A DNA stretch of 64,000 bases from Mycobacterium sp. shizuoka-1. Lineage in GTDB: Bacteria > Actinomycetota > Actinomycetes > Mycobacteriales > Mycobacteriaceae. The position numbers and the translations under genes were made by a program. Numbering within the stretch: the first letter of the stretch is position 1; each line of letters opens with the position of its first letter. This document shows, piece after piece, positions 16,645 to 27,227 of the stretch. Location of the stretch: positions 61,640 to 125,639 of the forward strand of contig NZ_BEWG01000113.1 in the NCBI RefSeq assembly GCF_002723835.1. Reading direction: 5' to 3'. The notes under the pieces are model-generated. The model had not been told where the DNA came from, did not search any database, and saw only the letters and a list, made by a program, of their open reading frames with translations.

Positions 16645-17142
16645 CTACCGCACGCCCTCTTTGGCGTAGACCACCCGCAGCACGTGCCCGGCCTCCGGCC
16701 CCATCACCAACCCCACCAGTTCGCAGAACGTCGCGACGAAGTCGCGGCCGTGGGCGGGCCCGGCCGGGGCCAGGTGATGGGCGATCTCGTGGAGCAGCAC
16801 CAGTTCCCGCATGGCCCAGTCGGCGCTGTCGCGATCCGGAACGGCGATGACGCCTGTGCCGTCGGCACTTTCGTAGTGGGCGGCACCCGCCGCGCGTCTG
16901 GGTCGTACTCGAAGGGGCCCGGTCACCGGCCACCGCGCGGTCACCGCCGGCAGCGCGAGCACCTCGTCGACATAGCGTTGCACCGACTCCATCGAGGCGA
17001 ACCGGCCTTCGGGCGGCAGAGTGAGCGAGGTGCCGAAAAAGTCGATGGTGCGCGAACTGTGCTGGGCCGCACGGTCGAAAACGGTGCGCACGAACTCCTC
17101 CGCGGCGTAGACGCGGGAACGCTGGCTGTCGCGCGCCGTCAC
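16645..17142 (-). CDS. TIGR04338-type putative metallohydrolase
   Basis: 165 residues with a zincin signature HEIAHHL in the C-terminal half (LVLLHEIAHHLAPAGPAHGRDFVATFCELV), where two His and a downstream Asp or Glu would bind zinc. No signal peptide. Genes of this family in mycobacteria sit next to a DUF2786 gene, as here, where the starts and stops overlap by four bases (ATGA). Rv0185 of M. tuberculosis is the expected counterpart by position and size. Substrate unknown; a peptidase role is suggested by the motif only. Confidence 0.85.
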   Translation of the reverse strand: MTARDSQRSRVYAAEEFVRTVFDRAAQHSSRTIDFFGTSLTLPPEGRFASMESVQRYVDEVLALPAVTARWPVTGPLRVRPRRAAGAAHYESADGTGVIAVPDRDSADWAMRELVLLHEIAHHLAPAGPAHGRDFVATFCELVGLVMGPEAGHVLRVVYAKEGVR

Positions 17143-17888
17143 CTGGGCAGCCGGGTCCGGGTTCCCGGCAGTTCGGGACTGGACCCCAGCCGGGCCTGCT
17201 TACCCGCCCGATCACCGGCACGCCGGGCGGCCGACGAATATCCGGCCGACGCACGGCTGGCCTGCCAGGTCCCGCGGGCCTTGGAGTTCTTCCGGTAGTG
17301 GTCTCGCAGCTCGAGTTCCTTGTCGCGTAGGGCAAGCGCCGTGCCGGGCGCGGTCTTGCGGTCCCGGGTGGCCTCCTGGCGGGCCTCGTCGCGGGCCTGC
17401 GCCAGCCGCTGCGCCACCCGGGCGCCGAACGCCAGCTGGAAATTGAGCCGGGCCGTGATCGTCGGGGTGGGCCGGTGCGCCCCGGTGGCCAGATACGCGT
17501 CGCACGACCGCACCATCTGGACCACCAGGCTGGCGTACAGGGCGTGGCTGGCGTCGATGTCCTCGGCAAATCCGTAGGCGTAGACGAACGTCGAGTTCGA
17601 AGCGACGTCGCACTGCACGTCGTTGGCGGCGGCGATACCCGCGAACAGCTGCACATAGGTGCGCAGGCCGCGGGCGCCCGGTTCCCCGATGGTGATGGTC
17701 CGCTGGGTCGGTGCCTGCCCGGCGGTCCGGGTGGCCGAGTGTGCGCGCGCGACGGCAAGGTCGATCGAGGTCGCGGTGGCCAGTCGCTGGGCGGCGGCCA
17801 TGAACGCCTCGGCCTCGTGGACGTTGTCGGTGCCTTCGGCCTGGCGCAGAAGTGCCGCGATCCGCGCCAGCATCTTGTCGTCGGTCAC
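17139..17888 (-). CDS. DUF2786 protein (Rv0184-like)
   Basis: 249 residues from GTG 17888 (VTDDKMLARIAALLRQAEG), the same length as Rv0184. DUF2786 occupies the first 40 residues (helical, ending in a HEAEAFMAAAQRLA repeat-like helix). A middle region follows with YAYGFAEDIDASHALYASLVVQM, and a basic, Arg/Ala-rich C-terminus that could bind nucleic acid. It overlaps the metallohydrolase gene by four bases. No known enzymatic activity; the pairing with a zincin suggests a common, undefined pathway. A longer frame to 17918 exists but adds only unconserved residues. Confidence 0.8.
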   Translation of the reverse strand: MTDDKMLARIAALLRQAEGTDNVHEAEAFMAAAQRLATATSIDLAVARAHSATRTAGQAPTQRTITIGEPGARGLRTYVQLFAGIAAANDVQCDVASNSTFVYAYGFAEDIDASHALYASLVVQMVRSCDAYLATGAHRPTPTITARLNFQLAFGARVAQRLAQARDEARQEATRDRKTAPGTALALRDKELELRDHYRKNSKARGTWQASRASAGYSSAARRAGDRAGKQARLGSSPELPGTRTRLPR

Positions 17889-17936
17889 GATTGGCAACCT
17901 AGCCGAGCACCGTGACATCGGCGCACCCGCGAGCGC

Positions 17937-20880
<2,944 letters not shown>

Positions 20881-20886
20881 CGGACG

Positions 20887-21309
20887 TCAGGACCGCTGTA
20901 GCTCGACCACCGGGATGATCCGCGAGGTGCTGCGCTGGTAGTCGCCGAACTGGGGTTCGCGGGCGACCTGCTTGGCATACACCTCGTCGCGTTCGTCCCC
21001 GGACAACACCCGGGCCGTGACTGCGAACGTCTCGGTACCCAGCTCGACGGTGATGTCGGGGTGCGCAACCAGGTTGTGGTACCAGTCCGGGTTGGTGTCG
21101 GCGCCACCCTTGCTGGCGAAGATGAAGATCCGGCCGTCGTCGAGCAGGGGCACCAGCGGCGCGATGCGCTCGGTGCCGGATTTGGCGCCGATGTGGTGCA
21201 CCAACACCAGGGGCTTGCCCTCGAACATGCCGCCGGCTTTGCCGCCGGTGGCCCGGAATTCCTCGATGACCTTTCGGTTCATCTCGTCGAAGCTCAGCGA
21301 GTCCGTCAT
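20887..21309 (-). CDS. Deazaflavin (F420)-dependent nitroreductase-like protein
   Basis: 140 residues from ATG 21309. The Ddn/DUF385 family motifs are visible: VLVHHIGAKSGTERIAPLVPL, IFIFASKGGADTNPDWYHNLVAHPDITVEL split over two strands, and the C-terminal FGDYQRSTSRIIPVVEL. These small split-barrel proteins reduce quinones or nitro compounds with F420H2 at the membrane face. It is downstream of lactate dehydrogenase on the minus strand with a 17-base gap, so the two may share a transcript. The natural substrate is unknown. Confidence 0.88.
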   Translation of the reverse strand: MTDSLSFDEMNRKVIEEFRATGGKAGGMFEGKPLVLVHHIGAKSGTERIAPLVPLLDDGRIFIFASKGGADTNPDWYHNLVAHPDITVELGTETFAVTARVLSGDERDEVYAKQVAREPQFGDYQRSTSRIIPVVELQRS

Positions 21310-21326
21310 GGCTCCCACGGTAACCG

Positions 21327-22280
21327 CTAGAGGCCGAGCGCGTCCTGGGCGCCGCGCAACGTACCGGCCGACGCCTGCAGCCCGAGGAGTTCGGGCACCG
21401 CGAGCGGCACCTGCAGCACCTCACCGGCGCCGCCCGCCGATACGACGGTCGGCAATGACAGTGCCACATCGGAGATTTCGTACGCGCCGTGCTGGACGGT
21501 CGACACGGGCAGCACGCGGTGCTGGTCGCCGAGCACCGCTTCGATGATCCGCGCGGTGGACAACCCGATGGCCAGATTCGTAGCGCCCTTGCCGTCGATG
21601 ATGGCGTAGGCGGCATTGACCACCTCCGCCGAGATCGCCGCGCGGGCCGCCTCGTCGAACGCCGCCGACCCGTCGATGCGGAACTGGTCGGCCGGCACAC
21701 CGCCGATGGACACACTCGACCACAGCGAAATCTCCGAATCGCCGTGCTCGCCGACGATGAATCCGTGCACGTTGCCCACGGCCACCCCGGCCCGCTGGGC
21801 GACGAGGAACCGGAACCGGCTGCTGTCCAGCACCGTCCCGGACCCGAAGATCCGGCCGGATGGCACGTCGACGGATTGGGCGGCGGCGTAGGTGACCACG
21901 TCGACGGGGTTGGTGACGAAGATGACCACCGCGTGCGGCGAGAGCTCGAGCAGTTGCGGGGTAAGTCGTTGCGCCATCGCGACATTCGTGGCGGCCAGCT
22001 CGAGCCGGCTTTGACCGGGATGCTGTTTGGCTCCGGCGGTGACCACGATGATCGCCGAGCCGGCGGTGATGTCGATCTGCTCGGAACCCGTCACCGTGCA
22101 GTGCGGGACGAACTGGCTGCCGTGGTTGAGGTCGAGGACCTCGGCCCGCACCTTCTTGGCGTTGGTGTCGTAGAGCGCGAGCGCGCCTGCCGATCCGCGG
22201 ATCAGGCAGGCGTACGCGATCGCGGTGCCGACGCTACCGACCCCGATGATGGCGACCTTGTGGTTGCGTTGTTCGGTCAC
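21327..22280 (-). CDS. ldh: L-lactate dehydrogenase
   Basis: 317 residues from GTG 22280. Rossmann motif VAIIGVGSVGTAIA binds NAD. The substrate loop GAKQHPGQSR has Gln where malate dehydrogenases have Arg, which indicates pyruvate/lactate. The catalytic His lies in GEHGDSEISLWSS and the Arg of LELAATN/DSSRFRFL fits the family. It interconverts pyruvate and L-lactate in the cytoplasm. It ends near the Ddn-like gene and starts 38 bases downstream of the ferritin-like gene. NAD-linked lactate dehydrogenases are not universal among mycobacteria, so this may be a lineage-specific gene. Confidence 0.93.
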   Translation of the reverse strand: MTEQRNHKVAIIGVGSVGTAIAYACLIRGSAGALALYDTNAKKVRAEVLDLNHGSQFVPHCTVTGSEQIDITAGSAIIVVTAGAKQHPGQSRLELAATNVAMAQRLTPQLLELSPHAVVIFVTNPVDVVTYAAAQSVDVPSGRIFGSGTVLDSSRFRFLVAQRAGVAVGNVHGFIVGEHGDSEISLWSSVSIGGVPADQFRIDGSAAFDEAARAAISAEVVNAAYAIIDGKGATNLAIGLSTARIIEAVLGDQHRVLPVSTVQHGAYEISDVALSLPTVVSAGGAGEVLQVPLAVPELLGLQASAGTLRGAQDALGL

Positions 22281-22318
22281 CCCACCATCATCGGGGACGG
22301 CATGCGGCGTCTGCGCGG

Positions 22319-23281
22319 TCAGTCGATTCCGACGATCTCCTGGGCGATCGCGGCCACCCGTGTCTGGGCGGCCGAGACCAGCCGCTGACGGTTCTTGTGC
22401 TGCTCTTCATAGGCGACCACCGCGCGCAGATCGGCCGGGTCGTCGAGCTCCTTGACCGCGGCGACCGCGTCGGTCAGGTTGAGATCGTCGTAGCCGGCGA
22501 TCGGCAATTCCTCGGGGGCGAGCACACCGGTCGCGGACCGCATGGCGTGCAGCGCGTCGGCGGCGCCGTCGGCGCCTTCGCGGCGGGCCACCCGCTCGGC
22601 GGTCTCCAGCGCGGCGTCGCGCGATGCGGTGGCGGCCTTGACCGCGACCTCACCGGCATGGGCACCGCGGGTCACCAGCTGATCCACCACCGGGCGGGTG
22701 TTGCGCAGCGCGTCCAGCGCGCGGTCGATGCCGCGGACCGAGGAGATCACCGGCCAGTTGGCCATCCGCACGGTGAGACCGGTGAGGATCTGCAGCGGCG
22801 TGCGGCGCAGCGCCGCCGGGCCACCGAGTGCGTCCTCGGCCAGCACCGTGGTCAGCCAGTCGACCGTCGCAGAGTGCGCGATGATCAGCCGATTCGCCAG
22901 GGCTTCCACCTCGGGCTGGTGCGCGGCGACGGCCAGCGCCTTGACGTAGCGGGCGCGGTCGAGCAGCTGCCCTTCCAACGCGAGATCGCCCAGCAGGGCC
23001 TCGTCGAACGGTTGGGCCTGCTCGGTCAGGGCCTTGACGGCCGCGGCCGCCCGGCCGAAGAACGGGCCGATGACGTCCGGAAAGCCGCCGAGCTCACGGA
23101 TGGCTTCTTCGATGGCCTCGGCGCGTTCGCGACCATTGGCGGCGTTCTGGGTGAGCTCGGTGCGCACCGCGTCGGTGCGGGCCTGCGCCACCCTGGTCTC
23201 GGCGATCTGGATTTCGGTGTTGGTCAGGTCGAGGATCGCCCGCAGTTGGGCGAGCAGAGTCGTGGTGTCTTGGGTCGTCAT
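22319..23281 (-). CDS. Ferritin-like domain protein
   Basis: 320 residues, almost wholly alpha-helical and soluble. The N-terminal half carries Glu-rich helices (TNTEIQIAETRVAQ, ERAEAIEEAIRELGG, QLLDRARYVKALAVAAHQPEVEAL, LIIAHSATVDWL) in the spacing of a ferritin-like four-helix bundle, so a di-iron site is possible. The C-terminal 120 residues (AGEVAVKAATASRDAALETAERV and onward) form a coiled-coil-like helical region. Similar mycobacterial proteins are annotated only as ferritin-like. Function may be oxidative-stress or envelope-associated. It is followed by ldh; the promoter should lie in the 393-base region upstream. Confidence 0.65.
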   Translation of the reverse strand: MTTQDTTTLLAQLRAILDLTNTEIQIAETRVAQARTDAVRTELTQNAANGRERAEAIEEAIRELGGFPDVIGPFFGRAAAAVKALTEQAQPFDEALLGDLALEGQLLDRARYVKALAVAAHQPEVEALANRLIIAHSATVDWLTTVLAEDALGGPAALRRTPLQILTGLTVRMANWPVISSVRGIDRALDALRNTRPVVDQLVTRGAHAGEVAVKAATASRDAALETAERVARREGADGAADALHAMRSATGVLAPEELPIAGYDDLNLTDAVAAVKELDDPADLRAVVAYEEQHKNRQRLVSAAQTRVAAIAQEIVGID

Positions 23282-23674
23282 AGCGTTTCTCCCCTGAATG
23301 CGTTGACAGTCGGCGCGGGGTTGTGCGCCTCGTCCAGTGCTCTACCCGCTCTGCGTGGTCGGTATTCGCGCGCACCGGTCCACGCAGGTCCGGCGGCTGA
23401 TCGCAGCGCGGCTGCGGTGGGGGTTTGCCGGTATCACGATTGCGTCACAACGAATATCACGATCAATTAAGGGAACTGCGACGGCGCTGAGAACTCTCAG
23501 TAACCGATCACGCTGCCCCGGAGCCGGGTGGCAAAACTGAGAAGAAAATCACCGCAGACGCTGTAACGCCCGCGCCGTCGTCCGAATCTCGTTGGTAGCA
23601 CGAAGTTTTGCTGCAAAACCTCATGGGTACTTTGGGTTTCAGGACGGGGGAATCCAGCGAAAGAGAGATTGATC
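23282..23674. other. Intergenic region with repeats and palindromes
   Basis: 393 bases between divergent ferritin-like and hemophore-like genes with no ORF I support. It contains a direct repeat TATCACGAT (23432-23440 and 23455-23463), an inverted repeat CTGAGA-AC-TCTCAG (23487-23500) and an inverted repeat GTTTTG-CTG-CAAAAC (23605-23619). Base composition is less GC-rich than the flanks. No iron-box consensus was recognised by eye. Confidence 0.5.
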
Positions 23675-24073
23675 ATGAAGTTCAGCGGTATCGCGCCGAG
23701 TAGGAAGGCTGCGGCCGTGTGCACCGGTGTGATCGCGGGGGGCATGGCAGCGGCGACGATCGTCGCGCCGATGGCCTCGGCGGCACCGGACTGCAGCAGC
23801 GCGGGCGTTGCCAACACCGTCAGCTCGGTGACCGGGTCGGCACACCAGTACCTGGCCACCCATCCCGGCGCCAACCAGGTGCTGACGGCGGCCTACACGC
23901 AGCCCCGCCCGCAGGCCGAAGCCAACGTCCGCGGCTACTTCACCGCCAACCCCGGGGAGTACTACGAACTGCGCGGGATCCTGGCGCCGCTGGGTGACAC
24001 CCAGCAGGCCTGCAATGTCACGGTGTTGCCGCCCGATCTGGAATCGGCGTACAACGCCTTCATGGCCGGCTGA
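23675..24073 (+). CDS. Hemophore-like secreted protein
   Basis: 132 residues from ATG 23675 with AGAGAG upstream. A 37-residue signal ending SASAA precedes a small helical mature domain with two cysteines (PDCSSAGV and QQACNVTVL) that can form a disulfide. The haemophore family features are visible: TGSAHQYLATHPGANQVLTAAYTQP, ANPGEYYELRGILAPL and the closing LPPDLESAYNAFMAG. Such proteins, related to Rv0203, bind haem outside the cell for MmpL-mediated uptake or act in haem handling. Transcription ends at the hairpin at 24086-24125. Confidence 0.85.
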   Translation: MKFSGIAPSRKAAAVCTGVIAGGMAAATIVAPMASAAPDCSSAGVANTVSSVTGSAHQYLATHPGANQVLTAAYTQPRPQAEANVRGYFTANPGEYYELRGILAPLGDTQQACNVTVLPPDLESAYNAFMAG

Positions 24074-24085
24074 GTCAGGCCCCAG

Positions 24086-24125
24086 CAGAAGCCGCCGTCA
24101 CAGCGCCGCTGTGGCGGCGGTTCTG
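24086..24125. terminator. Bidirectional hairpin terminator
   Basis: A long stem between convergent hemophore-like and MarR genes. The CAGAA and TTCTG ends pair, followed by CCGCCG with CGGCGG and CACAGCG-type arms, with one bulge and a short loop. The downstream side has TTCT. Just after it, TGTCACTG units are repeated (24134-24155) around the MarR gene stop. Confidence 0.6.
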
Positions 24126-24146
24126 CGATTCAGCTGTCACTGTCTG

Positions 24147-24605
24147 TCACTGTCTGTCAATGTCCTCGAGCCGGCCCAGCGCCGTGGCGATCACCTCGTC
24201 GAAACCCCGCAGCCGGCTCTGGGGCGTTCCGTCGAAGAGCACCGAGCGCACCAGCGCGACGTGGTCGGGTGCGGCGGCGGCCAGGGCATCGCGGCCTGCC
24301 GCGCTGATCTCGACCGTGGCGCCGCGTCGGTCGTGCTCGCTGTCGCGCCGGTCGAGCAGCTCGCGGGCTCGCATCCGGCGCAGCTGGTGGGAGACCCGGC
24401 TCTGCTCCCAGCCGAGCTCGGCGGCCAGCTCCAGCACCCGGATCGGTCCCCGCTCCGAGAGCGCGACCAGTACGTCGTAGTCGGCCAGCGACAATCCGCA
24501 GCGCGCATGCAGTTGGCGGTTCATCGCGGCCTCCAGGCGATTGCCCAGAGCCAGGTAATTGCGCCAGATCCGCTGTTGGTCCCCGGTCAACCAGCGTGCC
24601 GCCAT
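24147..24605 (-). CDS. MarR-family transcriptional regulator
   Basis: 152 residues from ATG 24605 (a longer frame to 24665 exists but crosses the operator). The winged helix is in the middle: LSLADYDVLVALSERGPIRV, ELAAELGWEQSRVSHQLRRM and wing DSEHDRRGATVEISAAGRDAL. MarR regulators respond to phenolics or oxidants. It is divergent from a pirin gene with a TGAC/GTCA palindrome between them, the usual layout in which the MarR protein represses the pirin gene and itself. Confidence 0.88.
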   Translation of the reverse strand: MAARWLTGDQQRIWRNYLALGNRLEAAMNRQLHARCGLSLADYDVLVALSERGPIRVLELAAELGWEQSRVSHQLRRMRARELLDRRDSEHDRRGATVEISAAGRDALAAAAPDHVALVRSVLFDGTPQSRLRGFDEVIATALGRLEDIDRQ

Positions 24606-24627
24606 GGCATCACGATAGCGGAATACA

Positions 24628-24637
24628 TGACACGTCA
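24628..24637. promoter_or_regulatory. Putative MarR operator
   Basis: Inverted repeat TGAC-AC-GTCA inside the 91-base divergent interval between the MarR and pirin genes, flanked by ACAT to the left and ATGT further right, which may extend the site. Confidence 0.45.
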
Positions 24638-24696
24638 TCAATGTTGTGGCCAGACAGCCCGCCACCTAGGCTGGCAACGAACCAAGGGGTGATCAC

Positions 24697-25452
24697 ATGG
24701 CCGCAACCGTCGACATCAGACGTGCCGCCGACCGCGCCGCGACGAAGATCGACTGGCTGGATTCCAAGCACTCGTTCTCGTTCGGGCACCACTACGACCC
24801 GTCGAACACCCACCACGGCCTGCTCCTGGTGAACAACGACGACATCGTGTCACCGGGTACCGGCTTTGACACCCACCCGCACCGCGACATGGAGATCGTC
24901 ACGTGGGTGCTGCAGGGATCGCTGGTACACCAGGACTCCACCGGCCACTCCGGCGTGATCTACCCCGGACTGGCCCAACGGATGTCGGCGGGACGTGGCA
25001 TCCTGCATTCGGAGAAGAACGACTCCTGGACGCTCACCGGCGACCAAACACACAGTGAGCCAGTTCATTTCGTTCAGATGTGGGTGGTCCCCGACGAATC
25101 CGGGATCGATCCCGGCTACCAGCAGCTCGAGATCGACGACGAATTGCTGCGCGGCGGCCTGGTGACGATCGCCTCCGGCATGCCCGAGCACAAGGATCAG
25201 ACCGCGATCGCGATCCGCAACCGCTACGCCGCACTCCACGGTGCGCGATTACAGCCCGGCGACACCGTCGAACTGCCCGAGGCACCGTATCTGCACCTGT
25301 TCGTGCCGCGCGGCGAGGTCACCCTGGAGGGTGCCGGCCGGCTGCACGACGGCGACGCGGTCCGATTCACCGCCGCAGGCGGCCGGCGGGTCACCGCCAC
25401 GCAGCCCGCCGAGATCCTGGTCTGGGAGATGCATGCCGGGTTGGCTGGCTAG
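24697..25452 (+). CDS. Pirin-family protein
   Basis: 251 residues of the bicupin pirin fold. The metal ligands of the family are at His60 and His62 (THPHRDMEIVTWVLQG), His104 and Glu106 (GRGILHSEKN). Several bacterial pirins act as quercetin 2,3-dioxygenase or as redox-sensing regulators of central metabolism. The C-terminal cupin is degenerate, as usual. Regulated probably by the divergent MarR protein. The last 20 bases overlap the start of the next lipoprotein gene, so the two are translated from one mRNA. Rv0181c in the same chromosomal neighbourhood is also a pirin. Confidence 0.93.
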   Translation: MAATVDIRRAADRAATKIDWLDSKHSFSFGHHYDPSNTHHGLLLVNNDDIVSPGTGFDTHPHRDMEIVTWVLQGSLVHQDSTGHSGVIYPGLAQRMSAGRGILHSEKNDSWTLTGDQTHSEPVHFVQMWVVPDESGIDPGYQQLEIDDELLRGGLVTIASGMPEHKDQTAIAIRNRYAALHGARLQPGDTVELPEAPYLHLFVPRGEVTLEGAGRLHDGDAVRFTAAGGRRVTATQPAEILVWEMHAGLAG

Positions 25453-26704
25453 GGTCGCCTGCCTCGGCGCCGTCGCGCTGGCGGCGGCGTGCGGCCAGCC
25501 CGCGCCGCCCGCCCCGCCGGCGGCGGCGCCCACCGGCCTGGTGCCGGTCACCGTCGAGGTACCTGCCGAGCTGCGGGGCGCGCCGTTCGACACAGCGCGG
25601 CGCGCCCTGGTACCGGCGGGCTGGACCATGGCGGTCTGGGCCCGGGTGCCGCGGGCCAGGCTGGCCGCCTGGGCACCCGACGGCGCCCTGCTCGTCTCGG
25701 TGCCCGGCGCCGGCCAGGTCATGCGCCTGGTGCCCAGCGGTTCACGGGCGCAGACCTCGGTGCTGCTCGACGGCCTGGACCAGCCGCACGGCCTCGCGTT
25801 CGCGTCCGGCACGTTGTACGTGGCCGAAAGCGATGAGATCGGTGCGTTCGATTACGCCGACGGGACGGTCGCCAACCGCCGGGTTCTTGCGGCCGGTCTG
25901 CCCGATGCCCGCAGCCCCGACCTGCGCGGTGCGTACGCGCACGCGCTCAAAAGCGTTGCCGTCGGCCGCGACGGGGCGGTGTACTTCTCCATCGGCTCCA
26001 CCGGCAACGTGACGGCGGCCGACCGGCGGGCCGACCCGCCGCGCGCGACGATCATGCGAATTCCCGCCGGGGGTGGCGAACCGGCTCCCTTCGCCACCGG
26101 TGTGCGCAATGGCACCGGTCTGGCGATCGCGCCGGACGGGGCGGTGTGGACCGCGGTGAACAACCGCGATCAGATCGCCAACCCACACCCGGGCCCGGAT
26201 TACGGCACGGTCGGCGACTACGTCAATGATCATCCGCCGGAGTCGATCGCCCGGCTCACCGAGGGACGCGAATTAGGTTGGCCCTATTGCCATCCCGATG
26301 TCGACGAGACTCCGCGATTCTTACGGGACGTCCAGACCAATGCCGACGGGTCGCAACTGGACTGCTCGGCGCTGGCGCCGGTGGAGCAGACACTCGGCGC
26401 GCATTCCGCACCGCTGGGGTTGAGTTTCACCGAGGGTGCACTTCCCCCGCCGTTCGCCTCGGGCGCACTGGTCGGGGTGCACGGATCGTGGAACCGGACT
26501 CCGCCCCGGGCCCCGGAGGTCGCGTTCTTCGCTTGGCGCGACGGCACTTTGGGCCCGCAGCAGACCTTGGTCGGAGGATTTCAGGAACCGGACGGCGGGC
26601 GCTGGGGGCGCCCGGTGTCCGCGGTGGTCGGCCCGGACGGCGCGGTGTACGTCACCGACGACTACGCCGGTGCGGTGTACCGTCTCGCGCCGCCGGGCCG
26701 CTGA
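25433..26704 (+). CDS. Lipoprotein, sorbosone/glucose-dehydrogenase-like beta-propeller
   Basis: 423 residues from ATG 25433, inside the end of the pirin gene. Signal peptide with lipobox-like ALAAAC (Cys20) and a proline-rich linker. A six-bladed propeller follows: LAAWAPDGALLVSVPGAG, LDQPHGLAFASGTLYVAE, VGRDGAVYFSIGSTGN, RNGTGLAIAPDGAVWTAVN, LGWPYCHPDV, LVGVHGSWNRTPP and AVVGPDGAVYVTDDYAG. These motifs belong to soluble PQQ-type glucose/sorbosone dehydrogenases that work outside the membrane. PQQ dependence is not proven here. Coupling to pirin suggests a shared redox or stress context. Confidence 0.85.
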   Translation: MPGWLARVACLGAVALAAACGQPAPPAPPAAAPTGLVPVTVEVPAELRGAPFDTARRALVPAGWTMAVWARVPRARLAAWAPDGALLVSVPGAGQVMRLVPSGSRAQTSVLLDGLDQPHGLAFASGTLYVAESDEIGAFDYADGTVANRRVLAAGLPDARSPDLRGAYAHALKSVAVGRDGAVYFSIGSTGNVTAADRRADPPRATIMRIPAGGGEPAPFATGVRNGTGLAIAPDGAVWTAVNNRDQIANPHPGPDYGTVGDYVNDHPPESIARLTEGRELGWPYCHPDVDETPRFLRDVQTNADGSQLDCSALAPVEQTLGAHSAPLGLSFTEGALPPPFASGALVGVHGSWNRTPPRAPEVAFFAWRDGTLGPQQTLVGGFQEPDGGRWGRPVSAVVGPDGAVYVTDDYAGAVYRLAPPGR

Positions 26705-26709
26705 CCGCG

Positions 26710-26988
26710 CTAGTGGTGAACTCGGTTGCTACGTCCGGTGATTGCGACGTAGATCCCGATCAGCACGACGGCGACGACGATGCCGACCAGGAAGGGAATG
26801 ATCGCAAAGCCGCCGTTGGAGTTGGAGTAACCGACCTGGTAGGAGATCCACGTCCCCAGGAAGGAGCCGACCGCCCCGAGCAGGATCGTCATGATGATGC
26901 CGATGTTCTGCTTACCGGGCATCACCAGGCGCGCCAGCGCGCCGACGATCAGGCCGACGACGATCGCTCCGATAATCGTTCCGATCAT
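26710..26988 (-). CDS. GlsB/YeaQ/YmgE-family small membrane protein
   Basis: 92 residues from ATG 26988, with GAGGAG six bases upstream. Three hydrophobic segments with the family start IIGAIVVGLIVGALARLVMPGKQNIG and glycine-rich helix 2 (LGAVGSFLGTWISY). These transglycosylase-associated-named proteins are general-stress membrane proteins without a shown enzyme activity. It ends 5 bases from the convergent lipoprotein gene. The 239-base interval upstream, to the NAGPA gene at 27228, contains both divergent promoters and no other gene I can support. Confidence 0.88.
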   Translation of the reverse strand: MIGTIIGAIVVGLIVGALARLVMPGKQNIGIIMTILLGAVGSFLGTWISYQVGYSNSNGGFAIIPFLVGIVVAVVLIGIYVAITGRSNRVHH

Positions 26989-27227
26989 TGCTGCTCCTCG
27001 TGTTCCGGCGGGGCCCCGGCGGGCTCCGCGCCAAGCAGTAGTTCCCCACCGGCCACGCGGATAATCGTCCCGACACAGACCAAATTGTCGCCGCGGCAAC
27101 CCATTCGCCCTGGTCGTGACGACGCCGGTGCCGAACCGCTGCACACCTGTTACCAAAGTTGACTGTGTGGTTACTGAGAATGATGCTGTACCTGCCGTAA
27201 AGGACCCGCCGTCACGAAAGGGCAACT

